A stretch of DNA of 64,000 nucleotides from Monosiga brevicollis MX1 (GCF_000002865.3 NW_001865042.1:5588-69587), one strand, 5' to 3'; numbered from the stretch's first letter, positions 34,652 through 47,689 are shown. Program-made: numbers and translations. The notes: generated by a model from the sequence alone, not told the origin.

Positions 34652-36743
34652 ATGGAGACGGCAAGAGAAAGGGGCGCCGGCGTTGGGGGCGCGGTGAGCG
34701 AGGTGGGAAGTCCGGCACGGTTTGAGGGTGAGGGTGGGGCTGTGGTCAAGGCGCAACGGGCAGAACCAAGTGGCGAGGCAGTGGCTGATGACGATGAGGA
34801 TCAGTGTGCGATTTGTCTCTCTGCGGTGCCGGCCGTCGGGGCACACGTGGAGGCGAGGGAGCTGCGTGCCGTCCTGCAGCCATGCGGGCACGCATATCAC
34901 TCTGGCTGCATCAATGGTACGAAGCTCGTTGCCCTTTTTCGTTCCAATGCGTCACGTCATGAGCCCGCTTTCATGCCTTGCGCTGCCATCCCGAATGGCT
35001 GTCTTCGTGGTCTGGTGCAGAATGGTTTTCGGCGAGCGCCAGTTGCTGTCCCCTCGACCGCTGCTTTCCAACCGCCGTCGTCGTCGATGGATCGGTACGC
35101 ATGAACAACTCCCCTTGGTTGCACACGCGTGTTGATAATTCTTTTTTTTTTCCGGTCTGCCTCTGCTTTTTGCTCTCCGTGTGTGTTCCCAACTCGCGTC
35201 TCGGACAGCGTCGCGAGCTAGACTACGATAGCTTGTGCCATCACTGTCACCGCACCGAACTGGCCCCTCACCTACCATATCACAATATACTGATTGAATG
35301 CGATGCTTGCGAGCGATCCTACCATCCCCACTGCGTCGGCTTGACCACGCTACCAGCGGATGACGAGGTTTGGGTTTGCACTGCTTGCCTTGACGCCGCC
35401 CAAACCAGAGCAGCCGCCGCAACAGCGGCATCGCCCGCGGCCTCCCGTGCCGCACAAGGTTGGTCATGCTGCTTTGTCAGCTCTCTGACTCGAACCGTAT
35501 TGCTCTCCCTGCACAATGTTTTTGTCCTCTTTCCCAACGGGACGCATGCCCCTTCCTCGTTATGCTATCGAACCCTTTTGATAGGCGAAAGTGCGGCAGA
35601 GGGTGCGGCTTCAGTCGAAAAGCCCATGCGAGAGCAGGCCGCCTCGTCCCCCCGTCGGCGCAAGCGTAATGCTCAAGCACGTTCGGCTCAGGCTGAGCCA
35701 GCCCGTGTGCGATCATGGTCAAGCCTCCGCACTCAGCGCGCCGGCCCGGCTACCGCCTATGCAACCCGACGTGCCACTGTGCGCACACCGCGTCGCAAGC
35801 GTGCCAAAACCACAGCCAGCGAATCCCTGGATGATCGCCGTCAACGGCTGCAACGCGAACGAGAAAGCTACCATTGCCGGTCGTGTCAGACCGTGCTCGA
35901 CCACGTTCACCCCGAGCACCTTTGCGATGCCTGTCTCGCCAATGTCGTCCGACAGCGGCTTGCAGCTGCTCAGGCAAAGGCTCAGCATCGCACTGCAGCC
36001 GTGGCTGATGCAGGCCGACGCTTGAGCGCTGTGCGTGCTGCACCTCCCCCGCCCCCGGTGCGAACTTTGGTCCCACCACCACCACCGTCGTATCCACCAC
36101 CCTATTCGTCAGCGTCGCGCACGTCACGACCAGCTGACCCCTCCCACCACACCCACAAGCAAGCGCTGTCGACCAACGTTGCCACGGCTTCGCAAAACGT
36201 GGCTTCGCTTCTCAATTCCCTGACTGCGCCCGCCCCTACGCGCTCCTTGGCTCAGTCCACACCGCCCAACTACGCGCCGTCCAGGCCCACCCCACGCCCC
36301 AGCCCTGATTCAAAGGCGGCGACCAGCACCACAACCCAAGACGCCTTCCCCAACAAGGTTTGTCATACAGTGGTTTCTGTCACGGTCCTTCTTGCGCTTG
36401 CCCTCATGCTATTCCCGTTTGCGCACAATTGGGCGCAGCTGCGTCAGATGGTGCACACGGTGTTGGCCAAGAACGGTCAGGTGCGTGAAAGTCTTTCACT
36501 ACTTTTCGCGAAAATTCGAACGCAACTTTCTCTCATCTTAACACAAACTTTTTGTTGTGTCAGATCGACCCGGGGCAAGAGCAACGAGTATACCGCTCGG
36601 CCTACCGGCTTGGTCGGCAACGCTTTCCGTCCAGTCGAGAGCTCGCCATGCTGGGCGAAGACGATTATCTGCACCTGGTGCGGCAAGCCATGGAAGAGCG
36701 ACCACAGCGACCTGGACTGCTGAGCAGTGTCCTGCGGCGCTAG
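34652..36743 (+). CDS. RING-PHD protein (PHRF1-like) with predicted C-terminal membrane segment
   Basis: Five exons close to 554 aa: 34652-34916, 35021-35094, 35209-35458, 35585-36480, 36564-36743. The RING (52-105) reads CAICL...QPCGHAYHSGC and, across the first intron, INEWFSASASCCPLDRCF. The ending CPLDR rather than CPLCR is the form seen in PHRF1-type RINGs. The PHD follows (about 117-165): CHHC...IECDACERSYHPHCVG...WVCTAC. The middle is basic and Arg/Lys-rich, then Pro-rich. A further CRSC...CDAC pair lies at about 290-320. Residues about 455-478 are strongly hydrophobic (VVSVTVLLALALMLFPFAH), followed by a 60-residue tail. RING-PHD order suggests an E3 ubiquitin ligase reading histone tails (family knowledge). 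A membrane segment is unexpected for a nuclear PHRF1. Possibly a nuclear-envelope protein (inference). Confidence 0.82.
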
Positions 36744-37047
36744 AGCACAATAGACGGCTTCTGCATAATCGAATGGGATACATGTAATTAAAAACCTGAT
36801 TGTGTTTTTACTTTGAGCATGCTCAAAGATCATCATATCCTTGGCCTTGCCAAGGCTGCCAGCTTCGTGCCCGGCTCTTGAAGCACGTCTTGACGTCAAG
36901 CACGTGAAGAATATTCAATTGGACGGCAATTCCACGAGTGGCTTCAGATTGACACAAGAGACGATCATAATAATAAAAAGACTCGAGCAGTTCTCCTTCG
37001 AGAAACAAGCGGTTCTCCTTCGACTGTTGAAGGTGGTGCAAGCGTCC

Positions 37048-39211
37048 TTAGCCACAATCCCACCAAAAGGCAGCCCGAGCAAAGTCCCGGTTGAGAAGGT
37101 TTTGCTCGGGAATCAAAACAGTGGCGCACCCACAGTCACCCCAGCAGAAACCCTCGGCGCTGTCGATCGTCAACAGCGTCAGGGCCTCGCCGAGGCCATG
37201 CTCGGGCCTCGGGTCCCACTGGACAAACGTAGAATACCCTCCCAGTCGAATGCGCGGGGCGTCGTATTCTTCGCGATAATGGTCGGCAAGGTCGTCGTCG
37301 TTCTTGAGTGGACCCAGCAGGCGCTCGAACCGATAATCGGACCAGTCTGGAGCCATTTGTTGCAAGGAGAGGCGCAGAAACTTGGGTACACGGGCATCCT
37401 CCTCATAGTTTATGCTATCGGCATTGGTAATGGCATTGTCCAGAAAGCCCCACTCGGTGACAGGTGCGGCGTTGAAGGACTCGTGATAAATGACTCGAAA
37501 GTTGGTTTGATCAAACGGGTCGTCCATGTTCATGCCTCCAAGGTCGTCGTACATTGTGGCAAAGAGCTGCAATACTCCCGTCTCGGGAAACTGTGCCAGC
37601 GGCGGCGAGACGGACAGATTGACCTGCATCAGTAGCATCATGGGCTGATTAGACTCATCCCGCGGGTACTCGTTGATCCGATCCTGAGGCCAGTATGGGT
37701 GGCCCACGAGCTGGCTGGGGCAGGTGGGATGATCACGCTCATCCTCTTCCACCACCGTGGCTGCCAGGATGTCCAGCTTGCTGGCGTCAATCTGCGCTTG
37801 GTACGGGGAGAGGTCGGGACCTCCTTGGTCGGGATCATCATTGCCACCAGCATCCTCCCGATCCGCATCATCTTCGTCATCGTCATCATCACTTTCGTCG
37901 CCATTGTTGAGGCGCATGGCCCATTGGGGCTCGCTCAGCACCTTGACACCTGAGGTCCGACCCGCACCAAATTCGTATGAGAGGGAGTGGGCAGAGGGCT
38001 GCACACACGAAAAAGGGAGCGGCCTTGGCGCCCCGGATGACAGTCAAGCGCACCTACCTTTGGCTTGGGCATCGTCCACTTTTGCCCCTTGCGGGTTCTT
38101 GGCACCACCGACGACCAGGACGTCGGTGTTGCCCGAGACCTTGCCGACGACATGATGGCCAGCAGCCACGGCTTGAGCCTCAATCTCCTTGCGAGTGCCA
38201 CCGGTAAATGTGCCAGTGAACACGACGGTCAGAGACTTGGTCGAGGTGGCCTTTTTTTGACCGGGCTGGACCTTGGCCGATTTGGGCTTGGGCGCGGCCT
38301 CCTCGGTGTCCTTGGCAGGCTTGGCGGGATCATTGGCCTTGTTCCGAACCATTTCCTCCCACTGAGGCTCGGTCACCACGAGCGCGCCTGAGCAGTGGCA
38401 GAAGCATGAAAAAGGATGATGAGCCAAACAAAAGGGACACGGCAGCCACCGCACATGTCGTAAACGGAACACAGGGCGGGAGCGATGTGGCGTACCATGA
38501 CGGTGTGCATCATCGACCTTGGCACCTTGAGGGTCCTTGACGCCACCGACCACGAGAACGTGGGTGTTGCCAGACACTTTGCTCGCGACTTGATAGCCGG
38601 CTTCACGGGCCTGATTTTCAATGACCTGCCTCTTGCCACCGGCAAAAGTGCCTGTGAACACGACGTTGGTCACTCGATAGGAGGGCACTGGGGTGCCTGT
38701 GCCCTTTGTGCGGGCCACTCCAGGCTCTGCGGCGGCCGAGGCCCGTTTGGCCGCGCTAGACGCCGAGCTCTTTTTGGATGCTGCCGGTGCACGTTCCTTT
38801 TTGGGAGCGGCGCTGCTTTTCTTGACCGGGGCACGCTTCTTTGCGGTCTGAGGCTGACTGCGCGCGCGCCAAGCATCTTCGCTCAAAATAGTAATTCCTG
38901 TGTTGTTGTCATGTTGTTTTGATGCAGAGGTCAGTCATCCAACAAAAAAAAAAAAGAGTCACAGTCATAGCGACGCGATGAAGGTTTGCAAGCAGGTACA
39001 CACCACGGGAGCTGGCATCGGCCCATTTGGCGCCGTGCGGGTCCTGAACACCGCCAACGACGAGCAGATCCACCTTGTCGGAGATCTTGCCAACGACACG
39101 AAAGCCATTGGCTCGGGCCGCCTCCTCCACCTCCTTGCGATTCCCGCCCTCAAAGGTGCCAGTAAAGACCACCGTCTGCACTGGCAGCGTCGCCCCCGCC
39201 CCCTTGACCAT
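37048..39211 (-). CDS. Triple BRCT plus DUF1963 protein
   Basis: Four exons close to 613 aa: 39211-39004, 38897-38496, 38387-38058, 37949-37048. Three BRCT domains of the ligase/RFC1 type repeat the motif VVFTGTF-GG-R-E-E ... GNT-VLVVGG-K-PQGAKVDDA followed by LSEPQW. In each, a phase-1 intron falls after the Gly just before that last helix, so the BRCT-plus-intron unit was triplicated. Linkers are Lys/Ala/Ser-rich. After an acidic run (SDDDDDEDDAD) the C-terminal 240 residues match DUF1963/YwqG (SQLVGHPYWP, MMLLMQVNL, LQLFATMYDD, LGGYSTFVQWDP, ending DFARAAFWWDCG). BRCT suggests a nuclear DNA-damage or phospho-peptide role. The DUF1963 function is unknown. It is convergent with the RING-PHD gene. 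Confidence 0.85.
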
Positions 39212-39556
39212 GATAGCGATCCTTGAACTCGGCTGACAGCCAGTGAACTGCTGCGATCGTAAAATAAAAATGCCACAACACTGTCGGCGCCAGCGCCAGA
39301 TTGGCTGAAAGAACGCCGAAGCACATCTCTGCTATTACCTTTGTTCTCACGTTACACCAAACCCGCTTGAGCTCCGCCCCTCTGCGTGCCTAAATTGGCA
39401 TTGAATCATGTTGCGACAGGAATCAAGATGGGATCCTTGCCAAATTTCTAATCCTCCAAACATGAAAATATTAGCTAAACTCATTCAAAGAACGCCAAAA
39501 CAACATCAACAACTGACTTTTGTTTTATCAGCATCGATGACATTTTGATGCACAGA

Positions 39557-39588
<32 letters not shown>

Positions 39589-40974
39589 TATGAAAACGCG
39601 CGCGCACACACACATATGGAAACGCACACACACACACTCGAATTGCACACACGCAGACGTGCGCGCACGTTTTTTCGGACGCACGCTCTTTGACACAGGC
39701 TCTCAGGCACACGGCACAGATTCATGCAAACGCCTTGAACGCGTAAAGCAGACTGATGGTGGCCAGCGCGCGCGTTCAGGTTACCAAAACTATCCATGGC
39801 GCGCCTATGACCAGGTAGCCTCGGCACGCATGTACAATGGAGAAAACCGCTGCCGCCTTGCACAAATCAAGCGCCAACGCGACGCCCAGAACATCTTTGA
39901 CGATGGCGTCGCCACCTTGCCTTCAAGTCTCCCCGACTGCCCCGCTGTATAAGCCAGGGTTCAAGTACCCGCCATTTGACACGCCCCCGCGTCTGCGTGT
40001 CTGCGTGTTTGTTGCCTGCGGACCAACATGTCGATCCGTTTCGTGTCGTGGGCCGACGTAGCCAATTGCACATTGTCCTGTCATCCAAGTGCCCAAAACA
40101 CCATGCAAGTCCAACGCTCTGCGCTCACGCCTAACTTTTGCCGGCTTGATCGCTTCTTGACCGTTGGCCCTTCTGCCTGCCCTTCTGCTCTGCCTGCCTT
40201 TCTGCTCTGCCTGCCCTTCTGCCTCCTGGCCATAGCTTGATTTACTTGTGGTACTTTTACAGCTGTCGCAATAGAGCCTTTCTCTTGTTTTCTTTTCATG
40301 TTGTTGATTTGAAACGCAGTGCACACGTAAGACTGGGACCAAACTTACGCCATATAACGCCAAGCAGCAAACTTGTTAAGCCAAGTCACGCTGAATCATT
40401 TTTAGTTTACGCCAGATTAGCGATTGGCGCTGGCGGGAGTGTACAACGACTCCCATCTCATCTCTCTTATGCCTTGTAATTAAGCTTGGCACAAAACCTG
40501 CGACGGTACACAGCTCTGACCACTCAGCATCCTCTGATGTTGCTATCTCTTGTTTGCCTTTTGTTCCTCTATCTTTGTCTAAAAGCCCCTCACCATGCGT
40601 CACATTCTCTGATTTACCCACAAAACCACTGCAGTTTATTTCTACGCTGCCACATCTTCTCTGAATCTGTCTCTCACACACACAGCATCTCTGCATTTGC
40701 CGCTGTGCCACACACACTCTCTCTATCTCTCTCCATCGCCGCCGCGCGCTTGTCGCGTCGCCGATCCGGGCCCAAACGTTGCCAGGAACAAGCATCTATT
40801 GCCGCTAGGAGCAGCCGCTAGGACGTTGTCTTGCCTGGTCTGGTCTGGTCTGGCCGTGGTGGAAGCTGTGGTTTGATTGACACGCTCCGCGCCTGGGCTC
40901 TGTGCTGGCGCCGCGTCATTCTCCCCAGCTCAGCGTCGCTGCCGTCTTGAGCACGTCTGCCAGGCAACGTTAAG
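39212..40974. other. Intergenic, CA-rich tract, no supported gene
   Basis: 39560-39660 holds interrupted CA and CG-CA repeats. A TCTGCC repeat lies at 40165-40225. Start of YPEL5 at the right end and of the BRCT gene at the left end, so both promoters are here. No convincing frame. Confidence 0.6.
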
Positions 40975-41663
40975 ATGGGCCGCTTGTTCAAAGAATATCT
41001 GAGTGACCCTCGCGTCTACATCTGTGCCAACTGCCATACGCATCTCGCAGCGCACGACTCGCTAGTTTCCAAGGTATCGCCGACGCCTCAGGCCTTCCGC
41101 TCGCACCCCGCCCGCGGACGCGCACTTTGAGCTCATTCACCCGCCCTCAACATCTGCCTTGAGTGCGTTTGCAGAGCTTTCAAGGGCGCCTCGGCCGAGC
41201 TTATCTCTTCAACGATGTCTGTTCTGCCCGCATCGGTGACATCATTGTTCAAGATGTCGTTTCGCTGCCCTCGTCTGCTTGCGCATCAAGCCCGCGCGTC
41301 GTACAGCTCACTGCCAGTTCGCGTGCTAGCAGGTGGTCAACATTGATGTGGGCCCTGCACAGGAAAAGATGCTCATCACAGGCCTTCACTCCATTTGCGA
41401 TGTCCACTGCAACATATGCCGCTCCTACCTCGGCTGGAAATACGTACGTGCTCGTGAGCCTCGCTTTCCTCGCCAGCCTTTGCTCAGCAGCACGCTTGAG
41501 CTTGTCCAAAAATACTTCATGACAGGGCATCAATGCGCCGCTCACGGGGTATCGCTACCTTTTTCTCCTCTAGGAAATGGCTTATGAGCAAGAGCAGCGC
41601 TACAAAATCGGCAAAGTCATTCTAGAAAAGGCACACATTGAACGCGAAAGCGGCTGGCACTGA
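40975..41663 (+). CDS. YPEL5: Yippee-like protein, YPEL5 orthologue
   Basis: Four exons, 40975-41073, 41175-41216, 41333-41443 and 41574-41663, close exactly to 113 aa. The protein starts MGRLFKEYL and shows the Yippee zinc-binding pairs CANC (YICANCHTH) and CNIC (CDVHCNICRSYLGWKY), plus GRAYLFNDVVNI and the ending YKIGKVILEKAHIERESG. This matches animal YPEL5, including the family-typical MGR start. YPEL5 is a component of the CTLH/GID E3 ligase system, where it acts as a modulator (known). The second intron uses a GTCTGT donor, which is weak but is fixed by the protein alignment. Downstream neighbour is convergent. Confidence 0.92.
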
Positions 41664-42060
41664 CACTGACACTGAGCAAGCACCGCTCTCTGCCCGCGTA
41701 TACCCTCGCTGCCTCTCTCTCCCGCCAGGTTCTCGCCTTGTTGTGTTCCTTTTATTTGACAAGTCTTCCGTTCTTCGTTCCCGCCCATGGATGTGCGCTT
41801 TGATGTCTAACTCTGCTCCGCCAGCCTGTTTCTGAGTGTTTGTTTTGATGGCGTTGAGCTTCGCTGTTTGTTGTTCATGTGCCCCAGATCTTCTGCTGTC
41901 GGGAGGCTGGGCTGCGACATTTTTTTTTCCAAAGCTGTCTCATGTGATCGAGCTCGCCTTGTAAAATAGAGTCTTCCTTCTTGCCTGTCAAAGAGCCTGT
42001 GAATATCGATTAATTTTTCAGAGAGCACTAGACGCGACAGGGTTGCCCAGATGCCAGGCA

Positions 42061-42875
42061 CTACTCCATGGCAGCAACGTCGACGATGGTCTCCGTGGTC
42101 AACGTCTTGTGAACGGGGCAAAAGTTGGCAATTTGCATCAACTTGTTGCGCTGATCTGCCGTCAAGTCGCCCTCGAGCTGGACCTTGACAAAAATTTTGT
42201 CGACCTTGCCTGCCAAAGCCAGACCAGTGAACACAAAGAGGGCAGCAGAAGCATCAAAAGCGGTACAGTGCCATGAGCCCGCGTCTTGATCAAGTCCACA
42301 TAGCAAGGCAGAGGAGAACAGGCGAGCAATGGCGTACCGGTCTTGGTGGTGCAGGTCTCGCAGTCCTTGGCATAAATACGGTCGTGCTTTGTGAAGACGC
42401 GAATGCGCTCCAGAGGAATGTTGTTTCGGTTGGCGTAGAGACGGACGGTGACCGAGGTGCAAGCACCGAGGCTGGCAACAAGAAACTGATAGGGGTTCAT
42501 GCCGGTGTCCTGGCCATCAGGAAAGGTCATGGGCTCGTCCACCAAGGTTTCGTGACGGCCATCCAGCACAACGTTCTATTAGCGATGCAATGTGTTATGA
42601 TGGCGTGAATGTCAGTGTCAAATAAAGGTCGACGTGGGCACACAAGCCAGCGGCGACCCGCTCTTGGCAATCAGATGTGACGACACTCGGACCTGATAGG
42701 GAGGGCCGGCAAGGGTCTCCTCCACCTGGACCCAGCCGTCCTCGCCCACGAACGAGGGCTTGAAGCGGCGGGCAGCCAGCTGCACTGCGGGGCTCATCAC
42801 AACCGAGCTAGGCCGAGCTGCCAACATGGACAGCTGCCGACCACCAGCCAGGGCTTGACGCAGAAAGGCGGCCAT
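42061..42875 (-). CDS. OsmC/Ohr-family thiol peroxidase, probably mitochondrial
   Basis: Three exons, 42875-42693, 42575-42338 and 42209-42061, close to 189 aa. The first 35 residues are Arg/Ala/Ser-rich without acids (MAAFLRQALAGGRQLSMLAA), a mitochondrial-type presequence. The core has the OsmC pattern: RHETLVDEPMTFPDGQDTGM, NPYQFLVASLGACTSVT with the first catalytic Cys, and ANFCPVHKTL with the second. Both cysteines needed for reduction of organic hydroperoxides are present (family knowledge). Usual family length after the presequence. Confidence 0.88.
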
Positions 42876-43772
42876 GACTAGATTTCTGCGGCACATTCCA
42901 TCATGAAAAAAAGAAAATTAGAAAGAGGCAGAGATGCGATCAAGGGCAGCGATAGGTAGCTTCAAGCAGACCAAAAGCTGCAGGCACGGGAGCCAAAACC
43001 AGTTGGGCGGCGCGCCAGCATCGGGGACCAACGCACCAGAGGAGTTGTCAAGAAGCTGAAGATGCACGACGACGAGCAAAAAACCAAAAGGCGATGATGG
43101 CTCTCAATGACGCAGTGGAAAAATGCCCCAACGGACCACATGCCCCTCCCATCACTCATCACTGATCACTGCTCGGAAATGGTCATACGGATTGGGCTTC
43201 ACACCCTGTCTGTTTAAAGGGCTTGATCAGCAGGATGATTGCGATGGGCAGCACTCCCAGACTCAGTCCTAGCCCTGCTGCCAAAGGCGTTGACTTTGCT
43301 TTCCTGTCTGCCGTTTGACTGCCGCGACCCCGACCACGAACTTGACCGTTGTCACGTCGGGGCTCTCTGCTGGGCCATAATGGGACAAGACCCTTCCTTT
43401 GGTGCAAAAGGCGCCATCCCCCGCCATGGCCGGCCGAATGTTAATCAACCAGCCTACAACAGGCCGATGCCATTCTACCCTTGACAACGACCCACAAGGG
43501 GATCGCGCGCCAGTGAGGGAGGCGCGGACGGGCGCGGTGTAAGAAGCAGCGAACGGCGCCGAACGCCCATCGATGCTTGCATCATGACAACACCAACAAC
43601 AACAACTGTTTATTTATTTCCCAGGGAATCGTATTAATTTCCCAGGGAATGTTTATTTCCCAGAGCAAAAGTATACTCTGATCCCCTTAACTTCAACTTC
43701 AAACTTCCCTCTTCAATTTTAAAAAAGTCGTTGTGGTGAACTCGCACACGACAACAGCATCGACGACCTGCG

Positions 43773-43824
<52 letters not shown>

Positions 43825-44006
43825 GGTCTGGACCCTGGAGCTCGCGCGCGACAGTGGTGCGCTCGCTGTTGGCCGACTGGAACGGGAGGCGCGTTGTTGA
43901 CTGTGAGGAGAGGACGGCTGCAACGGGTTTGAGTGGCTTGAGGCTTTCTTGCCGTCGGTTGCGGGCCACTGAGCTTGGCTAGCTCGGCCGGCAGCACCGA
44001 CTCAGC
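42876..44006. other. Intergenic with a CA tract; one doubtful small ORF
   Basis: A minus-strand frame at 43183-43407 has a hydrophobic stretch (AAGLGLSLGVLPIAIILLI) near its end and could be the tail of a small membrane protein, but it has no ATG and no family match. 43768-43821 is a (CA)n tract. Upstream of the coiled-coil gene. Confidence 0.45.
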
Positions 44007-47000
44007 ATGGCCGCGCCGAACGAGGGGCCACCCGAGCTGGCCAACGACACCGAGTCTGCGCTCCAGTCGGATCACGACCAGACACCAAGCGCCTCGCCTC
44101 CAGTGGACCACCCGTTGTCACGCCCGGAAACCCTCTCCGACGCTGCACCGCTCTCATCCCACCAGCTTGAGTCGGTCTTTCCTGCATCGCTCCCCACCGA
44201 GCAGGCGGCCACAACGCTACAGCCCTCGGCCGAGACACCCACCCCGCCTAACATCGAACCAGTGCCCGAGCTCCCCACAGACGTCCAGGAAGAGATCGAG
44301 GATGACCTTGTACAAAGACTGCGAGCCAACACGTGCGTCAGCTCTCGTTCTCACGACTTACTCCCACACAACCCGTCGAGCCCCAGTGTTGTTGTTGTTG
44401 TTGTTTGTTTGTTTTTTTCTTTTTTTTTTCTCACCCAGCTAACCCATCAACTGTCTTCGCAGCATCTCGGCACAGTTGGCAACTGGAATTGACTCGGAAC
44501 TCAATGCTGCGATCCAGTCGACTCAACAGTATGTTTGTGCCCATCTCCACTTTGCGAGCAGGCCAAACTCACTCACTCGACCTTCGTGTTGCTGTCACAC
44601 TTCCTGCTCAGCTTGTCGTATGTCAAGGAACTTGAAGCCAAATATGCCGCCAACCAAGAAGCGCTGCGCTCCTTGCTCTCCAGTACGTGACTGGTTTGCC
44701 TTTTCCCTGCACTATTGGCGCCGCACGGCCAATTCTCATGACACACCTCTGCATATAGCCATCACGCGCGAGAAGGAGAACTTGGCTGTTGAAGTTCGCA
44801 ACCTGCAGCGGCAACTTCAGCTTGCTAGTGATGATGCGGCGCGCATCCACGAAGCCCAGTAAGTGAGAAGCAACCATGACCATGACCCCGTCTTTGAGCA
44901 CCAAGCGCTCTGCCCCATCCCCCACGACTCACTTATCCTGTCACTCCCGGGGGAACGCTTAGCTTTGAGCAGACGCGACGCCTTCGTGAGCAGGTTGATC
45001 TCTTGCAGAGACAAAACGCAAGCCAGAAGCGAGCTGGGTTTCGACTGCGCAGAGTAAGATCGAACCGTCCATATCAGCGAGGCAACAAGACCTTCACACG
45101 GCCTGCTCATCTCCGGCCCTGTGCCTGCATGCATAGCGGTGGACCAATCAGAGCGCCGACGCCTCCCCTACCGACTCGCCGACTCAGCTGGACAATGCTC
45201 AAGAATCCGCACGCCAAGAGTCTGACCTGATTCGAGCTCTCATCGAGCCACTCGAGCACGAAGTGGAGTTTCTGCGGAATCGCCTCTCCGCCACCGTACG
45301 CGTCCACAGATCCGCGGTTGCCCCTTTCCACGTATGCCAAACCGATTTCAAGTCGCCGGCTGGCTTTCTTACCGCCATGTTTTCTGCTCTTGATCTTGGC
45401 GTAGGCCCTGGCCTCTAGCCAAGAGGGTGCTGCTCAGTCGTCCGGGGCGTTGGAATCTCGGCTGGAAACAGAAAAGGTGAAGCACTTGAAACTTGGCTGA
45501 AACTTGCATGTCAGCCACCCCAACGCAGGCGCTTTGATGTTCACGCGGGATGCTCTTCGCCATGCCCTCAGATTCGCTGCTCCGACCTGGAGACAGAGCT
45601 GGATGTGCTCAAGACACAGCGGCAAGTGCTGCGTCGGGAACTGGACATGGCGCAGCTCGAGTTTAAGAATTTAGAGACGGAGCATGCCGAACTCAAGACG
45701 ACGTGGCACGAGGCCAACGAGAGCTTTCTGCATATCCAGCGTACTCTTGAAGAAGAAAATGACCGCTTGCGCATTCGAGCTGGTGAGACGAATCGCACGG
45801 TTGATGAAGAGGTGGCTCTTCTCGAGGCCAAATTGGAGGAGGAACGGCAGACGCATGTTCACATTACCGACCGCCTCAAGCGTCAACTCGCCGATATGAA
45901 GGAACAGTATGAGGCAAGCACGGCTGCTGCTCGAAGCCAATGGCAGCAGCAGGAGGCTGAGCTTCGCGCCGAGCTGAGCCGCCAGCAGATGGAGCTCAAA
46001 ACCTTTGAGGAGCAGGTGCACACGTTGCGCGCCAACAGCGGAGCCGCAGATCCCAACACCTCCATCCGCTCCGATGCCAGCTTTCGTGCGTCACAGGAAA
46101 TGAACAACGAGTACGAATCGCGCCTCGTGCTCATGCAGGAGCGCCTGCAAGCTGCCCAGGCCAAGGAAGCAGAACTTCACCTTGAGTTTGACCGTGAACG
46201 CAAGGTACCGCTTTTTGCTACTGCGCCCTGACCCGCCCATCGCGCTGCCCCATGCCTGACAAAAGCCTCTGGGCGGCTCACACGCCGATATCTGCCCATT
46301 GCAACCTAGACCATGGCCAAGGAAGCCGCAGTGCAAGCACAGCGCCACCAGGCCAACCTCACCCGCTGTCTCCAAGCGCAAGTGAGTATGCTAGTGTTCT
46401 GAGCCCCTCGTGCCGCCCTCTCCGCGACAAAGGCTCCCCGCTACTAAGGCTCCCCGCGCACAAGTTAATCTGGTCCTTGGATGTTCGACGTGCCAGGAAA
46501 CCATGTTGTTGCAGTCGTTTCGAACCACAATTCGGGAACAGGTGGCTTTTGCCGAGGAGAGCGTCGTATCGTTGCCAGCGCGACTGGATGCGGCTTCTGA
46601 CACGGCGCAGCAGTTGGAAGCCATGCTTCACGAGTACAAGGATGAGGTAGCACCCTTTCAAGCACGCGATTGACGCGGTTTCTTTGATCGTGCCACGTCT
46701 CTCACGGTTTCCTTGATCGTGCCACGTCTCTCATTTCACATCAACCCGCTCTGCGTCTAGTTTGACCGCACAGATCGGGCCAAGTTTTCAGAAACCAAAC
46801 GCCTTCGCAAGGCACTGACAGGCTTCGAACAGGTTTGCACGCAAGTCGAGAGGTCTTGCTCTAGGTCTTGCCCCACCGGTGTCAGTCTCACAATGTGACG
46901 CACCTTTTGGACCCTGTTTTGTGCTAGTTCTTTGCCAAACTCAATTCGGCTGGCCAGCTTGACCAACCAGTAAGCAAAACGAGCGGATGTTGCCAAATCA

Positions 47001-47509
47001 CCCTCGGTTACCGGCTCACCTTTTTCATGTCTGGCATCTATTTAGATCACCAAACAAGATTTGCTTGATACGTTGCGTGAAGGTGTGTCATGATGTTTCT
47101 GGATCCTTTATCCCTCCCCTTGTTTAGTATTTTGATGCCATGCTTGCGCTCCCGCTCATTTTACCAACGGAGCAGAGGATGAGAAAACAATGGCACTCAA
47201 GGAGCAGGTTGCAAAGTTGACGCAAGAGCTCGAGTCGCGCGATGCCCTGCAGGGCCGCTGCGATAAGCTAGAAAAGGATCTTGAACTCTCGCATGAGGTG
47301 ACCGTGGAACTCACGACCAAGCTGCAAGTCCTCGAGGTGAGTCTGTGCAATTCAGACCGCGCGTCGGCATGCCACCAGCAAGCAGCCTGTTCCCCCGCCT
47401 CAGTTGACGGTCTTTGTTGCGCCAGCAATCTACGGCTGATCTTCGACAGCAGCTGCAAGCTCAAGAAGTGGAGCTGCAAGCCCAGCGGAGTCGGAGCAAC
47501 ACCAAGTAG
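44007..47509 (+). CDS. Long coiled-coil protein, 15 exons
   Basis: Exons 44007-44332, 44463-44528, 44612-44682, 44759-44858, 44963-45053, 45137-45295, 45405-45476, 45572-46204, 46310-46381, 46497-46646, 46761-46832, 46928-46969, 47046-47082, 47176-47336 and 47426-47509 close exactly to 711 aa. Residues 1-95 are Pro/Ser/Glu-rich and disordered. From about 105 to the end the protein is almost continuous heptad-type coiled coil (for example REKENLAVEVRNLQRQLQLA, DLETELDVLKTQRQVLRREL, LKEQVAKLTQELESRDALQ). No enzymatic motif. Probably a structural, tethering or centrosomal protein; the exact orthologue is not recognised. Many exons are short and several are phase 0 multiples of seven residues or near it. 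It is followed in the same direction by a con80 gene. Reading the two as one gene fails on phase (see rejected list). Confidence 0.8.
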
Positions 47510-47689
47510 AAAACACATCTCGGCCACCTCGGATGTAATCTTATATCGCACCGTATTCACAGATTCCAAATCCCTCATCCCCACCCCCCCAAACATGGAA
47601 GTACTGCCAAGCTTCTGGCAAGCACCCACACCCCGCTCACTTGTCAACTCACTCCCTAAGAAGGACCAATCCACCACACACACACACAC

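Noticed and set aside
35470-35584. Open reading through the third intron of the RING-PHD gene as coding sequence
   Set aside because: The intron is open in frame, but GTTGGT...TTTTGATAG borders and a phase-1 match support splicing; the translated intron is hydrophobic and unrelated to the flanks.
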